Shown: positions 1 through 8,168 of the stretch, piece by piece
How positions within the stretch are numbered: the first letter of the stretch is position 1
Layout of the letters: each line of letters begins with the position of its first letter
NCBI RefSeq assembly: GCF_007096635.1
Contig: NZ_VKAA01000023.1
Coordinates: 1 to 64,000 of the forward strand
Direction of reading: 5' to 3'
From: Mycolicibacterium sp. 018/SC-01/001
GTDB taxonomy: Bacteria; Actinomycetota; Actinomycetes; Mycobacteriales; Mycobacteriaceae
Length of the DNA stretch: 64,000 nucleotides
Position numbers and translations under genes: made by a program
Notes under the pieces: generated by a model
Seen by the model: the letters and a program-made list of their open reading frames with translations, nothing else
Told to the model about the DNA's origin: nothing
The model's database searches: none

Positions 1-19
1 CCCCTCCGCCGCGGTGAGC

Positions 20-316
20 ATGTGGGTCGGCTGGCTGGAGTTCGACCTGCTCCTCGGAGACGTGCACTCGCTGAAGCAGAAGCGGTCGGTGATCCGTCCG
101 CTGGTCGCCGAGTTGGCGCGACGGTTCTCGGTCAGCGCCGCAGAGACCGGAACCCAGGAGCTGCACCGACGCGCCGGCGTCGGTATCGCGGTCGTGTCCG
201 GCGACCGCGCCCACGCGGTGTCCGTGCTCGACGCGGCCGAACGTCTGGTCGCGTCGCGTCCGGAGGTGGAGTTGCTCTCGGTCCGGCGGGATCTGCGTCG
301 CAGCGACGACGAGTGA
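20..316 (+). CDS. DUF503 family protein (YlxP-like)
   Basis: Small protein of 98 residues with the DUF503 pattern: an initial beta strand (MWVGWLEFDLLLGD), then a basic stretch HSLKQKRSVIRPL, then an alpha/beta ferredoxin-like remainder. The family's role is not well defined; some members sit near ribosome-assembly genes, so an RNA-related role is only a guess. I chose the ATG at 20; an in-frame GTG at 14 would add MS. It matches Rv2117 in order and orientation, converging on the tRNA methyltransferase gene, whose stop lies 3 bp past this stop codon. It lies close to the left edge, so its promoter is outside the window. Confidence 0.85.
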   Translation: MWVGWLEFDLLLGDVHSLKQKRSVIRPLVAELARRFSVSAAETGTQELHRRAGVGIAVVSGDRAHAVSVLDAAERLVASRPEVELLSVRRDLRRSDDE

Positions 317-319
317 GCG

Positions 320-1159
320 TCAGACGCTGGGACGCTTCTTGCGCAGCGGGATCGGCGCGATCGCGCCGGGAGCGAGCTTGCGGGCGCTGATCAAGAAGGC
401 GGTGTGACCGCGCATCGTGTGCTCGGGCCGCACGGCCAGCCCGACGACGTGCCAGCCGCGCTGCATGCTCTCCCAGGCCCGCGGTTCGGTCCAGCACTGC
501 TGTTCGCGCAGGGCCTCGACGGTCTTGGAGAGCTGCGTCACCGTGGCGACGTAGATCATCAGCACACCGCCCGCGACGAGCGCGTCGGAGACGCGGGGCA
601 GCACCTCCCACGGCGCCAGCATGTCCAGCACCACCCGGTCGACCTCGGGTCCGCTGTAATCGGCCAGGTCGGCCGTGACCAACTCCCAATTGTCCGGCGC
701 GGCACCGAAAAACGTCTCGACGTTGCGCACCGCGTGCTCGGCGTGGTCCTCACGCACCTCGTACGACGTCACCCGGCCCTCGGGCCCGACGGCCCGCAGC
801 AGCGAACACGTCAGCGCGCCCGAACCGGCGCCGGCCTCGAGCACTCGGGCACCGGGAAAGATGTCGCCCTCGTGCACGATCTGCGCCGCGTCTTTGGGGT
901 AGACGACCTGCGCCCCGCGCGGCATCGACATCACGTAGTCGACGAGTAGCGGACGCAACACCAGGAACGGGTCGCCGTTGGTGGACTTGATCACGCTGCC
1001 TTCGGGCATTCCGATCACCTGGTCGAGCGAGATGATGCCGCGGTGGGTGTGGAACTCCCCGCCCGGCTTGAGCACCATCGTGTAGCGCCTGCCCTTGGCG
1101 TCTGTGAGCTGCACGCGGTCACCCACGTCGAACGGACCGGTCCGCTTCTGTCCAGGCAC
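320..1159 (-). CDS. trmI: tRNA (adenine-58-N1)-methyltransferase TrmI
   Basis: Cytosolic S-adenosylmethionine-dependent enzyme that methylates N1 of adenosine 58 in the T loop of tRNAs. The 279-residue protein has a small N-terminal beta domain (FDVGDRVQLTDAKGRRYTM, residues 9-27) and a Rossmann methyltransferase domain with SAM motif I VLEAGAGSGALTCSLL around residues 106-121. The motif VDRVVLDMLAPWEVLP that follows is typical of the substrate pocket. Length and sequence fit the Rv2118c family, which forms a tetramer. The ATG at 1159 is followed by MPGQKRTGPFDVGDRV, as in relatives. It is divergent from the nuclease gene that begins at 1244, so the 84 bp between them should carry both promoters. 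Confidence 0.95.
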   Translation of the reverse strand: MPGQKRTGPFDVGDRVQLTDAKGRRYTMVLKPGGEFHTHRGIISLDQVIGMPEGSVIKSTNGDPFLVLRPLLVDYVMSMPRGAQVVYPKDAAQIVHEGDIFPGARVLEAGAGSGALTCSLLRAVGPEGRVTSYEVREDHAEHAVRNVETFFGAAPDNWELVTADLADYSGPEVDRVVLDMLAPWEVLPRVSDALVAGGVLMIYVATVTQLSKTVEALREQQCWTEPRAWESMQRGWHVVGLAVRPEHTMRGHTAFLISARKLAPGAIAPIPLRKKRPSV

Positions 1160-1243
1160 AGCCCATCAGCCTGCCAGTCCCGGCGCCACCGGCCCCGGCC
1201 GGGTTACCCGGATCTGTCGGCGCCCGGTTCTAGGGTGGGCGTC

Positions 1244-2134
1244 GTGAACGAGCAGCCGCAGCGGGAGGTGCGCCGGCCGGCGCTGTCCCCGTCGCGGGCC
1301 AGCGATTTCAAGCAGTGCCCGCTGCTCTACCGGTTCCGGGCCATCGACCGGCTACCCGAGCCGTCGTCGACGGCGCAGGTGCGCGGGTCCGTCGTGCACG
1401 CCGCGCTGGAGCAGCTGTACCTGCTGCCGGCCACACAGCGGGTCTCAGAGACCGCGCTGGCTCTGGCGTCGCCGGCGTGGGAGCGGGTGCTCGCCGACAA
1501 GCCGGCGCTGGCTCGCGACATCACCCCCGACATGCGCGACGTCCTGCTCGACGAGGCCAGGGCGCTGCTGGCGGGCTACTACCGTCTCGAGGACCCCACC
1601 CGGTTCGAGCCGCAGGCCTGCGAACAGCGTGTCGAGGTCGAGCTGGCCGACGGCACGCTGTTGCGTGGCTTCATCGACCGCATCGACGTCGCGCCCACCG
1701 GCGAGGTCCGCGTCGTCGACTACAAGACCGGCAAGGCGCCGCCCGCGGCCCGCGCGCTGGCCGAGTTCAAGGCGATGTTCCAGATGAAGTTCTACGCGGT
1801 GGCGCTCCTGCGGTCTCGCGGTGTCCAGCCGACGCGGCTGCGGCTGATCTACCTGGCCGACGGACAGGTGCTGGACTACAGCCCCGACCTCGACGAGCTG
1901 TTGCGGTTCGAGAAGACATTGACCGCGATCTGGGCGGCGATCCAATCCGCCGGCGCCACCGGCGATTTCCGGCCGAACCCGTCGCGGCTGTGCGACTGGT
2001 GTGCTCATCGATCCCTGTGCCCGGTCTTCGGTGGCACGCCGCCGCCCTACCCCGGTTGGCCACAGGTTCCCGACGGTGTTTCCGACGATGGCGACCCCGA
2101 CGCGGTACTGCAGTCCCCCGGGGCGGCGGCGTGA
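1244..2134 (+). CDS. RecB/Cas4-like PD-(D/E)XK nuclease
   Basis: Predicted iron-sulfur nuclease of 296 residues, corresponding to Rv2119. The central GFIDRIDVAPTGEVRVVDYKTGK segment is the RecB-family nuclease core: the aspartates, the VVDYKTGK strand and its lysine form the metal site. One cysteine near the N terminus (FKQCP) and three near the C terminus (CDWCAHRSLCP) give the four ligands expected for a 4Fe-4S cluster, as in Cas4 and AddB. The GTG at 1244 was preferred because the upstream in-frame sequence has no family character and overlaps the divergent trmI promoter. There is no CRISPR array here, so a DNA repair role is more likely than adaptation. The stop overlaps the next gene's GTG. 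Confidence 0.85.
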   Translation: MNEQPQREVRRPALSPSRASDFKQCPLLYRFRAIDRLPEPSSTAQVRGSVVHAALEQLYLLPATQRVSETALALASPAWERVLADKPALARDITPDMRDVLLDEARALLAGYYRLEDPTRFEPQACEQRVEVELADGTLLRGFIDRIDVAPTGEVRVVDYKTGKAPPAARALAEFKAMFQMKFYAVALLRSRGVQPTRLRLIYLADGQVLDYSPDLDELLRFEKTLTAIWAAIQSAGATGDFRPNPSRLCDWCAHRSLCPVFGGTPPPYPGWPQVPDGVSDDGDPDAVLQSPGAAA

Positions 2135-2928
2135 TCGACTGCCTGTTCCGCTCCCGCGGCGTCGACGGAGAGTTCGCGGTGTTCGACTCCACCGACGGCA
2201 CCCGCAGCAACTGGGATCCGCAGATCCAACACGGCTCACCGCCGCTGGCGCTGCTGACCCGCGCGATCGAGCGCCTGGCCGACGGCACGGGGATGCGGGT
2301 CGGACGCCTGACGCTCGACATCCTCGGCGCGATCCCGGTGGCGCAGGTGAAGGTGCGGGCCTGGGTGGATCGGCCCGGCGCCCGGATCGCTCTGGTGGTC
2401 GCCGAGATGCTCATCGACCGCCCCGACGGGAACACCCGCACGGTCGCCCGCGTCACGGCCTGGCTGCTGGCCACCAGTGACACCGCCGACGCCGCCGTCG
2501 ACCGCTATCCCCCGCTGGTCGAAGGCGAGACCGCCGACATCACGCACGCCTGGGACGGCGCGCGCGGCTATCTGGAGACGGTGACCTGGCGCCGACAGTC
2601 CACCGCGCCGGGTGCCGCTTTCGAAGCGTGGCTGACTCCCCTTGTGCCGCTGGTGGATTCGGAGCCGACGACCGCGCTGCAGCGGTTGGCCATGGTCGTC
2701 GACTCTGCGAACGGCACCGGCGCGGTGCTCGATCCCGCGCAGTTCGTGTTCATGAACACCGACACCGTGGTCCATCTGCACCGGCTACCCGTCGGTCACG
2801 ACTTCGGATTGCGTGCGCGCGCCTCGATCGGCCCGGACGGCATCGGGGTCACCACGGCCGAGGTCTTCGACCGCAGCGGCTTCGTCGGGACGTGTGCGCA
2901 GACGCTGTTCGTCCAGCGCCGGGAATAA
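2131..2928 (+). CDS. Acyl-CoA thioesterase family protein
   Basis: Protein of 265 residues resembling the TesB-like double-hotdog thioesterases of actinobacteria, which hydrolyse acyl-CoA to free acid and CoA. Visible features are the N-terminal hotdog strand segment around QIQHGSPPLALLTRAIE (residues 30-46), a second repeat starting near residue 180, and the late segment LHRLPVGHDFGLRARASIGPDGIGV, characteristic of the second hotdog. No signal peptide or membrane segment is seen, so it should be cytosolic. The GTG start at 2131 overlaps the TGA of the nuclease gene, which suggests translational coupling although no functional link is obvious. The substrate cannot be told from the sequence. 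Confidence 0.75.
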   Translation: MIDCLFRSRGVDGEFAVFDSTDGTRSNWDPQIQHGSPPLALLTRAIERLADGTGMRVGRLTLDILGAIPVAQVKVRAWVDRPGARIALVVAEMLIDRPDGNTRTVARVTAWLLATSDTADAAVDRYPPLVEGETADITHAWDGARGYLETVTWRRQSTAPGAAFEAWLTPLVPLVDSEPTTALQRLAMVVDSANGTGAVLDPAQFVFMNTDTVVHLHRLPVGHDFGLRARASIGPDGIGVTTAEVFDRSGFVGTCAQTLFVQRRE

Positions 2929-2958
2929 CAGTGATCTGCCCCACTGTTGGGGCTCACC

Positions 2959-3384
2959 ATGAAGAAATTCTCGGAAGAGGAACGGCAGGCCTTTCTCGCT
3001 GATCTCCACGTCGGCGTGCTCTCGGTGGCGGCCTCGGACGGCCGGCCCCCGGCCAGCGTGCCGATCTGGTACGACTACGTCGACGGCCTCATCCGCTTCA
3101 ACACCGGAGCATCGTCGCGCAAGGCCCGGCTCATCCGGGAGGCCGGTGCGGTGACCCTGGTCGCGCAGCGGGAAGAGCCGCCGTACCAGTACGTCACCGT
3201 CGAGGGCACCGTGGTCGACACCCTCGACCCCGCCCCTCGGGACATCGCCGAGACCATCGCGATCCGCTACCTCGGCGAGGAGGGCGGCAAGGCGTTCGTC
3301 GCCTCGATGGAAGACAGCCCCAGCCTGGTCTTCCTGGTGCGCCCCGACCGGTGGATCACGGCCGATTACTCCGACGACCTCTAG
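2959..3384 (+). CDS. PPOX-class flavin/F420-binding protein
   Basis: Protein of 141 residues with the split beta-barrel fold of the pyridoxamine 5'-phosphate oxidase-like family; mycobacterial members use F420, FMN or biliverdin. Family traits are the N-terminal LADLHVGVLSVAASDGRPPASVPIWYDY region (written here in part), the GASSRKARLIREA segment expected to hold cofactor phosphate, and PYQYVTVEGTV near the dimer interface. The start at 2959 (MKKFSEEERQ) was preferred to an upstream TTG at 2947. It lies 30 bp after the thioesterase gene on the same strand and converges on the R2lox gene. Cofactor and substrate are not determined by sequence alone. Confidence 0.8.
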   Translation: MKKFSEEERQAFLADLHVGVLSVAASDGRPPASVPIWYDYVDGLIRFNTGASSRKARLIREAGAVTLVAQREEPPYQYVTVEGTVVDTLDPAPRDIAETIAIRYLGEEGGKAFVASMEDSPSLVFLVRPDRWITADYSDDL

Positions 3385-3392
3385 CTGATCCC

Positions 3393-4340
3393 TCAGGCTG
3401 ACGCGGCGAGCGCCTTGGCGTCCTCGTCGGCGAACGTGTCCTCGAGCTGCAGTGGCGAGTAGTCGACGTCGATCTCTCCCAGCGGACGGCCGCGCGCGCT
3501 GCTGATGGTGCCGAAGCGGCGCATTCCCTTGTCGGCGGCATAGGCCTGGAACTCGTCCTTCTCCAGCCCGAACGGAATCTCGTCGTAGAGGTCATAGGCG
3601 TCGTCGGTGTTCTGCAGCGCCAGCGGGATGAGCTCGTTCATCCGGCTCTCGAACACCGCCCAGTTGCCGTCGTCGGCCGCGACGTGCCGCCGGCACGTGA
3701 ACGTGCCCCACGCCATGTGGCGCCGCTCGTCGTCGCCGATCCTGCGGACCAGCTCCTGCATCCCGGGCAGGATTTTGTTGTCCACGCAAATGCGGTGCCA
3801 CGCATAGTATCCCGTCAGCGCCATCATTCCCTCGATGACGTGGTTGTACGTCGCCGACGCACGCACCTGGGCGGCGGGCGACGGGTCGGTCGCCAGCGCA
3901 TCGAGGGACGCGGGCAACTCCTCGTAGAAGATCGTGCGGTAGGTCGGCAGGTCGTCGAGGAAGACCTGCAGATCGTCGGTGACGCCGACGGCGTCGAGCC
4001 ACAACCGGAACACCTGCGTGTGCTTGGCCTCCTCGAAGGCGAACTGGGTCAGGTACATCTCATCGCCGAGGCGGCCTTCCGCCCGCATCGCGGCCATGAA
4101 CGGCTGGATGTCCTGGGTGACCGCCTCTTCCCCAGCGATGAACTGCGCGCACAGCCGGGTGGCCCATTCACGCTCCAGGTCTGTCAGCGCCTCCCAGTCG
4201 GCGCGGTCACGGGAGAAGTCGATGTCGGCGGGATTCCAGAATTTCGCGTTGCCCCCGGCAAAGAGCTTGAGCGGCAAGCTGTCCCAGTTGAGGCCGCCGG
4301 CGGCCAGCGAATCCGAGCGTGTCCTAACTGTGTGGGCCAT
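3393..4340 (-). CDS. R2-like ligand-binding oxidase (R2lox, Mn/Fe)
   Basis: Ferritin-like protein of 315 residues, closely resembling Rv0233. These proteins carry a heterodinuclear Mn/Fe site and a fatty-acid-like ligand, and form a Val-Tyr ether crosslink on oxygen activation. All expected residues can be seen: Glu71 and Val74 in GEEAVTQ, Glu104 and His107 in FEEAKHT, Tyr165 and Glu170 in TYNHVIEGM, and Glu205 and His208 in DDERRHMAW. Metal ligands and the crosslink pair are therefore intact. The physiological reaction of R2lox is not known. The start at 4340 (MAHTVRTRSD) overlaps the end of the upstream TetR gene by 17 bp; an ATG at 4358 is an alternative. The Rv0232-Rv0233 pairing is kept here. 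Confidence 0.92.
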   Translation of the reverse strand: MAHTVRTRSDSLAAGGLNWDSLPLKLFAGGNAKFWNPADIDFSRDRADWEALTDLEREWATRLCAQFIAGEEAVTQDIQPFMAAMRAEGRLGDEMYLTQFAFEEAKHTQVFRLWLDAVGVTDDLQVFLDDLPTYRTIFYEELPASLDALATDPSPAAQVRASATYNHVIEGMMALTGYYAWHRICVDNKILPGMQELVRRIGDDERRHMAWGTFTCRRHVAADDGNWAVFESRMNELIPLALQNTDDAYDLYDEIPFGLEKDEFQAYAADKGMRRFGTISSARGRPLGEIDVDYSPLQLEDTFADEDAKALAASA

Positions 4341-5028
4341 GTGCGTGTTCTCCTTCATGCGTTGCGATGGGCGGGGGCTGATGAGTGTGGGATCCAAAAG
4401 CGGAGCCGAGCACGGCCACGTAGCGGCGGACGACCAGCGCCGGCTGCTCCGGTGAGAGCTCGTCGAGACCGAGCAGCGGATCCAGGCCGCGCACGTACGG
4501 CGCGAGCGCGAGGTGGGGCAGCAGCATGAGTAACAGCGAGAGCAACGCGTCGAGGTCGGCGTCGGAGCGCAGGTCGCCGCGCTCGCGAGCAGCGTGGACG
4601 AGCGGGCGCAGCACCTCCAGATAGTGCCGGTGGACGACCGCCCGGATGCTGACCCGGGCATCGGTGTCGACTTCGAAGCTGGCTGCGGCATGCAGGGCCC
4701 GTTCACGGGGATGCTCGGCGAAGTAGGCCACCCAGACGTCGAGCAGATCGGTGAGGAATGCGAAGAACGGCCGGGTCGGGTCCAGCGCGCGGATCTGGCC
4801 TTCCATGTGGGCGCGCACCCGCTGGCTACCCACGTCGGTGATGTGGGCGTACAGGTCGCGTTTGTCGGCGAAGTACTGGAACAGGCTGCCCTTGGCGACT
4901 CCCGCCCGCCGGGCGATCACGTTCAGGCTGCCGCCGGAGAATCCGTGCGCGGCGAACTCGGCCTCTGCGGCGGCCACCACCGCCGCGCGGCGGTCACCGC
5001 CGAGACGGGACCAGGTGACCGTGGGCAT
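4324..5028 (-). CDS. TetR-family regulator paired with R2lox
   Basis: Transcription factor of 234 residues with an N-terminal TetR helix-turn-helix (SLNVIARRAGVAKGSLFQYFADKRDLYAH, quoted in part: the recognition region is VAKGSLFQYF). The C-terminal ligand domain is helical, ending in a His-rich tail (EGEHAHGPHS). The ATG at 5028 has a good ribosome site (GGGAGG) 7 nt upstream; a TTG at 5040 is less likely. It overlaps the R2lox gene, so the two should be co-transcribed and co-translated. A perfect 9-bp inverted repeat just upstream is the likely self-operator. By gene order it is the counterpart of Rv0232. The ligand is unknown; a lipid is plausible given R2lox binds fatty acids. Confidence 0.88.
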   Translation of the reverse strand: MPTVTWSRLGGDRRAAVVAAAEAEFAAHGFSGGSLNVIARRAGVAKGSLFQYFADKRDLYAHITDVGSQRVRAHMEGQIRALDPTRPFFAFLTDLLDVWVAYFAEHPRERALHAAASFEVDTDARVSIRAVVHRHYLEVLRPLVHAARERGDLRSDADLDALLSLLLMLLPHLALAPYVRGLDPLLGLDELSPEQPALVVRRYVAVLGSAFGSHTHQPPPIATHEGEHAHGPHS

Positions 5029-5039
5029 TGCGCCTCCCA

Positions 5040-5060
5040 AATATGACCACCGGTCATATT
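5040..5060. promoter_or_regulatory. Palindromic operator upstream of tetR-R2lox
   Basis: Perfect inverted repeat with arms AATATGACC and GGTCATATT separated by 3 bp (ACC). It ends 12 bp from the TetR start codon, placing it over the promoter or leader. Length and position are typical for autoregulatory TetR operators; the binding itself is inferred. Confidence 0.7.
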
Positions 5061-5062
5061 AC

Positions 5063-5078
5063 TGTGACTCATGCCACA
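5063..5078. promoter_or_regulatory. CRP-like site upstream of tetR-R2lox
   Basis: TGTGA-CTCATG-CCACA matches the mycobacterial CRP consensus TGTGA-N6-TCACA at 9 of 10 defined positions. It lies 2 bp from the TetR palindrome, so cAMP-CRP could act on this promoter as well. Sequence match only. Confidence 0.4.
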
Positions 5079-5090
5079 GTCAAGGGGGGC

Positions 5091-6461
5091 TCATTCGAGC
5101 GGTGTCAGCTCCTGAAGCATCGTCGGCACCAGTTCGCTCACCGTCGGATGGATGTGCATCGTGCGCGAGATCGCGGTGTAGGGCAGCCCGGCGGTCATCA
5201 CGTCGAGGATGTCCTGGATCACCTCGTCCCCGCCGACGCCCAGGATCGCGGCGCCGAGGATCTGCTCGGTCTCCGCGTCGACGACCACCTTCATGAAGCC
5301 CTGCGTCTCGCCCTTCTCGACCGCGCGTCCGACCCGCGTCATCGGCCGCTTGCCGACCAGGGCCTTGCGTCCCGAGCGGCGCACCTCGTCGACGGTCATG
5401 CCGGCGCGGCCCAGCGGTGGATCGATGTAGAGCGCGTAGGTGCTGACCCGGTCGCTGACCCGGCGCGGATCGTCGTCGAGGAGGTTGGCGGCGACGATCT
5501 CGAAGTCGTTGTACGACGTGTGGGTGAACGCGCCGCGGCCGTTGCAATCCCCCATCGCCCAGATGTGGGCGACGTTGGTGCGCAGCTGATCGTCGACGGT
5601 GATGTAGCCGTGCTTGTCGGTCTCGACGCCGGCGGCCTCGAGCCCGAGATCGTCGGTGTTGGGTCGGCGCCCGACCGCGACGAGCAGGTGCGACCCGGCG
5701 ATCGGTGCGACGCCGGCGCGAGGCGTGACCGTGAAACCCCTGTCCTGCTTGGCAAATGAGATGCCGTCTGCCCCGGTGACGACCTGGATGCCTTCGCCTT
5801 CGAGGATCTCCCGGATGGCCGCCGAGACGTCCTCGTCCTCGCGGGAGGTCAGGCGCGGCCCCTTCTCGATCACGGTCACCTCGGCGCCGAAGCGCCGGTA
5901 CATCTGCGCGAACTCGAGGGCAATGTAGCTGCCGCCGATGATCACCAGGTGCTCGGGCACCTCATCGAGTTCGAGGACGCCGACGTTGGTGAGATAGTCG
6001 ACGTCGGCCAGCCCGGGCATGTCCGGTGCGACCGCGCGGCCGCCGACGTTGAGGAAGATGCGGTCGGCCTCGAGCAGCTGGTCACCGACACGAAGCGTGT
6101 GCGGATCCTCGAAGCGGGCGTGCCCGCGGATCAGCGTGGCGCCGTCCATGCCGTCGAGCCAGGACTCGAGGCCCTCGCGGTCGCCGAGGCTGATCTTGTC
6201 CTTGCGGGCCTTGACGGCGGCCATGTCGACCGTCACGTCGCCGGTGCCGATGCCGAAGTCGGCGCTGCGCCGCGCGATGTGGGCGGCGTGCGCGCTGGCG
6301 ACGAGCGTCTTGGTGGGGATGCAACCGGTGTTCACGCAGGTGCCGCCGACGTGCTTGCGCTCGATGACGGCGACCTTATGGCCCGCGGCGGTGAGTCGCC
6401 CCGCCAGCGGCGGTCCCGCCTGTCCCGCGCCGACGATGATCGCGTCGAATCTCTGTGCCAT
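5091..6461 (-). CDS. FAD-dependent disulfide oxidoreductase (mercuric reductase-like)
   Basis: Flavoprotein of 456 residues of the class I pyridine nucleotide-disulfide oxidoreductases. It has an FAD-binding GAGQAGPPLAGRL near residues 12-24, the redox pair in CVNTGCIPTKTL (residues 42-53), an NAD(P)H Rossmann motif IIGGSYIALEFAQMY near residue 175, a second FAD motif GRRPNTDDLGLEAAG, and a C-terminal dimerisation domain whose HIHPTVSELVP holds the catalytic His. It lacks the N-terminal metal-binding domain and C-terminal vicinal cysteines of true MerA, so mercury reduction should not be assumed. No lipoamide or mycothiol context is seen. It lies 3 bp downstream of the DUF4126 gene on the same strand. 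Confidence 0.85.
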   Translation of the reverse strand: MAQRFDAIIVGAGQAGPPLAGRLTAAGHKVAVIERKHVGGTCVNTGCIPTKTLVASAHAAHIARRSADFGIGTGDVTVDMAAVKARKDKISLGDREGLESWLDGMDGATLIRGHARFEDPHTLRVGDQLLEADRIFLNVGGRAVAPDMPGLADVDYLTNVGVLELDEVPEHLVIIGGSYIALEFAQMYRRFGAEVTVIEKGPRLTSREDEDVSAAIREILEGEGIQVVTGADGISFAKQDRGFTVTPRAGVAPIAGSHLLVAVGRRPNTDDLGLEAAGVETDKHGYITVDDQLRTNVAHIWAMGDCNGRGAFTHTSYNDFEIVAANLLDDDPRRVSDRVSTYALYIDPPLGRAGMTVDEVRRSGRKALVGKRPMTRVGRAVEKGETQGFMKVVVDAETEQILGAAILGVGGDEVIQDILDVMTAGLPYTAISRTMHIHPTVSELVPTMLQELTPLE

Positions 6462-6464
6462 GCG

Positions 6465-6947
6465 CTACACCAGACCCGCGAGGAAGGCGACAAGGAAGCC
6501 GCCGACGACGGCGAGCGCGTCCTCACCGAAGGCGCCGGGCCGGTCATTGCCGCCGCGGGCCGCCGCGACCCGGCTGCGGAGCTCGGCGCCGGCGAGGGTG
6601 CCGAGGACGGCACCGATCATGCCCGCCCCGGTCCCGATGAACGTGTGGAAGGTGGCGCTACCGATGACGGCACCGGCGAAGCCGCCGGTGAGCAGGCGGG
6701 CGATGAACTGCGGCGGCACTTTTCGGCTAGGCGTCTTCGGAAGTTGATCGGTGACGAGTTCGACCACCAGCAGGATGGTCAACAATGTCACGGTGATCGG
6801 GTGGGCCATCCAATCGGACCATTTGCCGTCGACGTCGAGCCAGCCGAGTAGCGCGCCCCACGCGACGACGGCCGGGGCGGTCATGGCCCGCAGGCCCGCG
6901 ATCACTCCGATCAGCAGCGCGAACACGAGAACAAGGACCTGCGTCAT
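6465..6947 (-). CDS. DUF4126 membrane protein
   Basis: Integral membrane protein of 160 residues with about four hydrophobic segments: residues 3-20, 50-68, 88-115 and 145-160. DUF4126 proteins are short actinobacterial membrane proteins with no known activity. A glycine-rich stretch (GGFAGAVIGSATFHTFIGTG) is typical of the family. It is the positional counterpart of Rv2120c, next to hisG, and its stop is 3 bp from the start of the flavin reductase gene, so the two may share a transcript. Nothing in the sequence gives a substrate. Confidence 0.8.
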   Translation of the reverse strand: MTQVLVLVFALLIGVIAGLRAMTAPAVVAWGALLGWLDVDGKWSDWMAHPITVTLLTILLVVELVTDQLPKTPSRKVPPQFIARLLTGGFAGAVIGSATFHTFIGTGAGMIGAVLGTLAGAELRSRVAAARGGNDRPGAFGEDALAVVGGFLVAFLAGLV

Positions 6948-6985
6948 CTCCGACCTCCGTGGTTGGCCACCGCGACGCTAACACG

Positions 6986-7831
6986 CTAGAAGCGACAGAA
7001 CCGGATGTCCGATGCCAGGATCGCCTTGGCGCCGATGGCGGCGAGCTCGTCCATGATTGCGTTGACGTCGCGGCGCGGCACCAGCGCGCGCACGGCCACC
7101 CAGGCGGGATCGGCCAGCGGCGCGATGGTGGGCGATTCGAGTCCCGGCGTCACCTCGGTGGCGCGCTCGAGAACCGAACGGGGACAGTCGTAGTCGAGCA
7201 TCAGGTACTGCTGACCGAACACCACGCCCTGCACTCGGGCGGCCAGTTGGTCGCGTGCCGGATTCGGGGCGGAGTCGGCCCGCTCGATCAGGATCGCCTC
7301 GGAATCGCACAGTGATTCACCGAACGCGACCAGGTTGTGGAGTCCGAGGGTGCGGCCCGATCCGACGATGTCGGCGATGACATCGGCGACTCCGAGCTGG
7401 ATGGAGATCTCGACTGCGCCGTCGAGCCGGATGACGGTCGCTTCGATTCCCTTGTCGGCCAGATCTTTTCGGACCAGATTGGGATAGGCCGTCGCGATGC
7501 GCTTGCCTGCCAGATCGGATATCTGCCATTCTCGGCCGGCAGGCGCGGCGTAGCGGAAGGTGGAGGCGCCGAAGCCCAGCGCGAGACGCTCGCGGACCGG
7601 AGCATCGGCATCGGCCGCCAGATCACGGCCGGTGATGCCGAGATCGAGCTGGCCGGAGCCCACGTAGATCGCGATGTCCTTGGGCCGCAGGAAGAAGAAC
7701 TCGACGTTGTTGGCAGGATCGACGACGGTGAGGTCTTTGGGATCGGTGCGGCGACGATAGCCGGCTTCGGACAGGATCTCCGACGCCGATTCGCTCAGGG
7801 CGCCCTTGTTGGGGACGGCGACGCGCAGCAT
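6986..7831 (-). CDS. hisG: ATP phosphoribosyltransferase HisG
   Basis: First enzyme of histidine biosynthesis, joining ATP and PRPP to give phosphoribosyl-ATP. The 281-residue length is the long, hexameric form with a C-terminal regulatory domain (from about residue 210) through which histidine feeds back. Visible motifs are MLRVAVPNKGALSES at the start, GITGRDLAAD near residue 90, and the PRPP-binding region ADVIADIVGSGRTLGLHNL near residue 155. The start follows the hisE stop by a single base, so the pair is an operon with hisE first. Counterpart of Rv2121c. Active site and regulatory domain look complete. Confidence 0.96.
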   Translation of the reverse strand: MLRVAVPNKGALSESASEILSEAGYRRRTDPKDLTVVDPANNVEFFFLRPKDIAIYVGSGQLDLGITGRDLAADADAPVRERLALGFGASTFRYAAPAGREWQISDLAGKRIATAYPNLVRKDLADKGIEATVIRLDGAVEISIQLGVADVIADIVGSGRTLGLHNLVAFGESLCDSEAILIERADSAPNPARDQLAARVQGVVFGQQYLMLDYDCPRSVLERATEVTPGLESPTIAPLADPAWVAVRALVPRRDVNAIMDELAAIGAKAILASDIRFCRF

Positions 7832-7832
7832 G

Positions 7833-8114
7833 TCAGAGCTTCCCGTACACGTCGTCGAGGGTGAGACCGCGCGAGAGCATCAGCACCTGCGTCCAGTAGA
7901 GGAGCTGGCTGATCTCCTCGGCCAGCGAGTCGTCGCTCTCGTGCTCGGCGGCCAGCCACACCTCACCGGCTTCTTCGAGGATCTTCTTGCCGATGCCGTG
8001 CACCCCGCCGTCCAGCGCGGCGACGGTGCCGCTGCCTGCGGGCCGGGTGCGGGCCCGCTCGCTCAACTCGGCGAACAGGGCATCGAAGGTCTTCACGTTG
8101 GGCGATTGTGTCAC
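7833..8114 (-). CDS. hisE: Phosphoribosyl-ATP pyrophosphohydrolase HisE
   Basis: Second step of histidine biosynthesis: removal of pyrophosphate from phosphoribosyl-ATP. The protein is 93 residues, all-alpha, of the MazG-like superfamily; its metal-binding helix carries KKILEEAGEVWLAAEHES and the paired LAEEISQLLYWTQVLM. The GTG at 8114 (VTQSPNVKTFDALFAEL) gives the same length as Rv2122c; in-frame sequence upstream of it lacks family similarity. It is first in the hisE-hisG operon and divergent from the decayed ESX cassette starting at 8169, leaving 54 bp for promoters. Confidence 0.95.
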   Translation of the reverse strand: MTQSPNVKTFDALFAELSERARTRPAGSGTVAALDGGVHGIGKKILEEAGEVWLAAEHESDDSLAEEISQLLYWTQVLMLSRGLTLDDVYGKL

Positions 8115-8168
8115 GTCCGGCGGAAAACGCTGCGATCGGTCGGCCGCGAGCAGTGCGACAATCGTTCC

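Noticed and set aside
1244..2134. Cas4-like nuclease as a sign of a CRISPR locus
   Set aside because: No cas1/cas2 and no direct repeats in the window; the gene is the normal Rv2119-type backbone gene.
5091..6461. Mercuric reductase as part of a mercury-resistance operon
   Set aside because: No merR, merT or merB, no N-terminal metal domain and no C-terminal cysteine pair.
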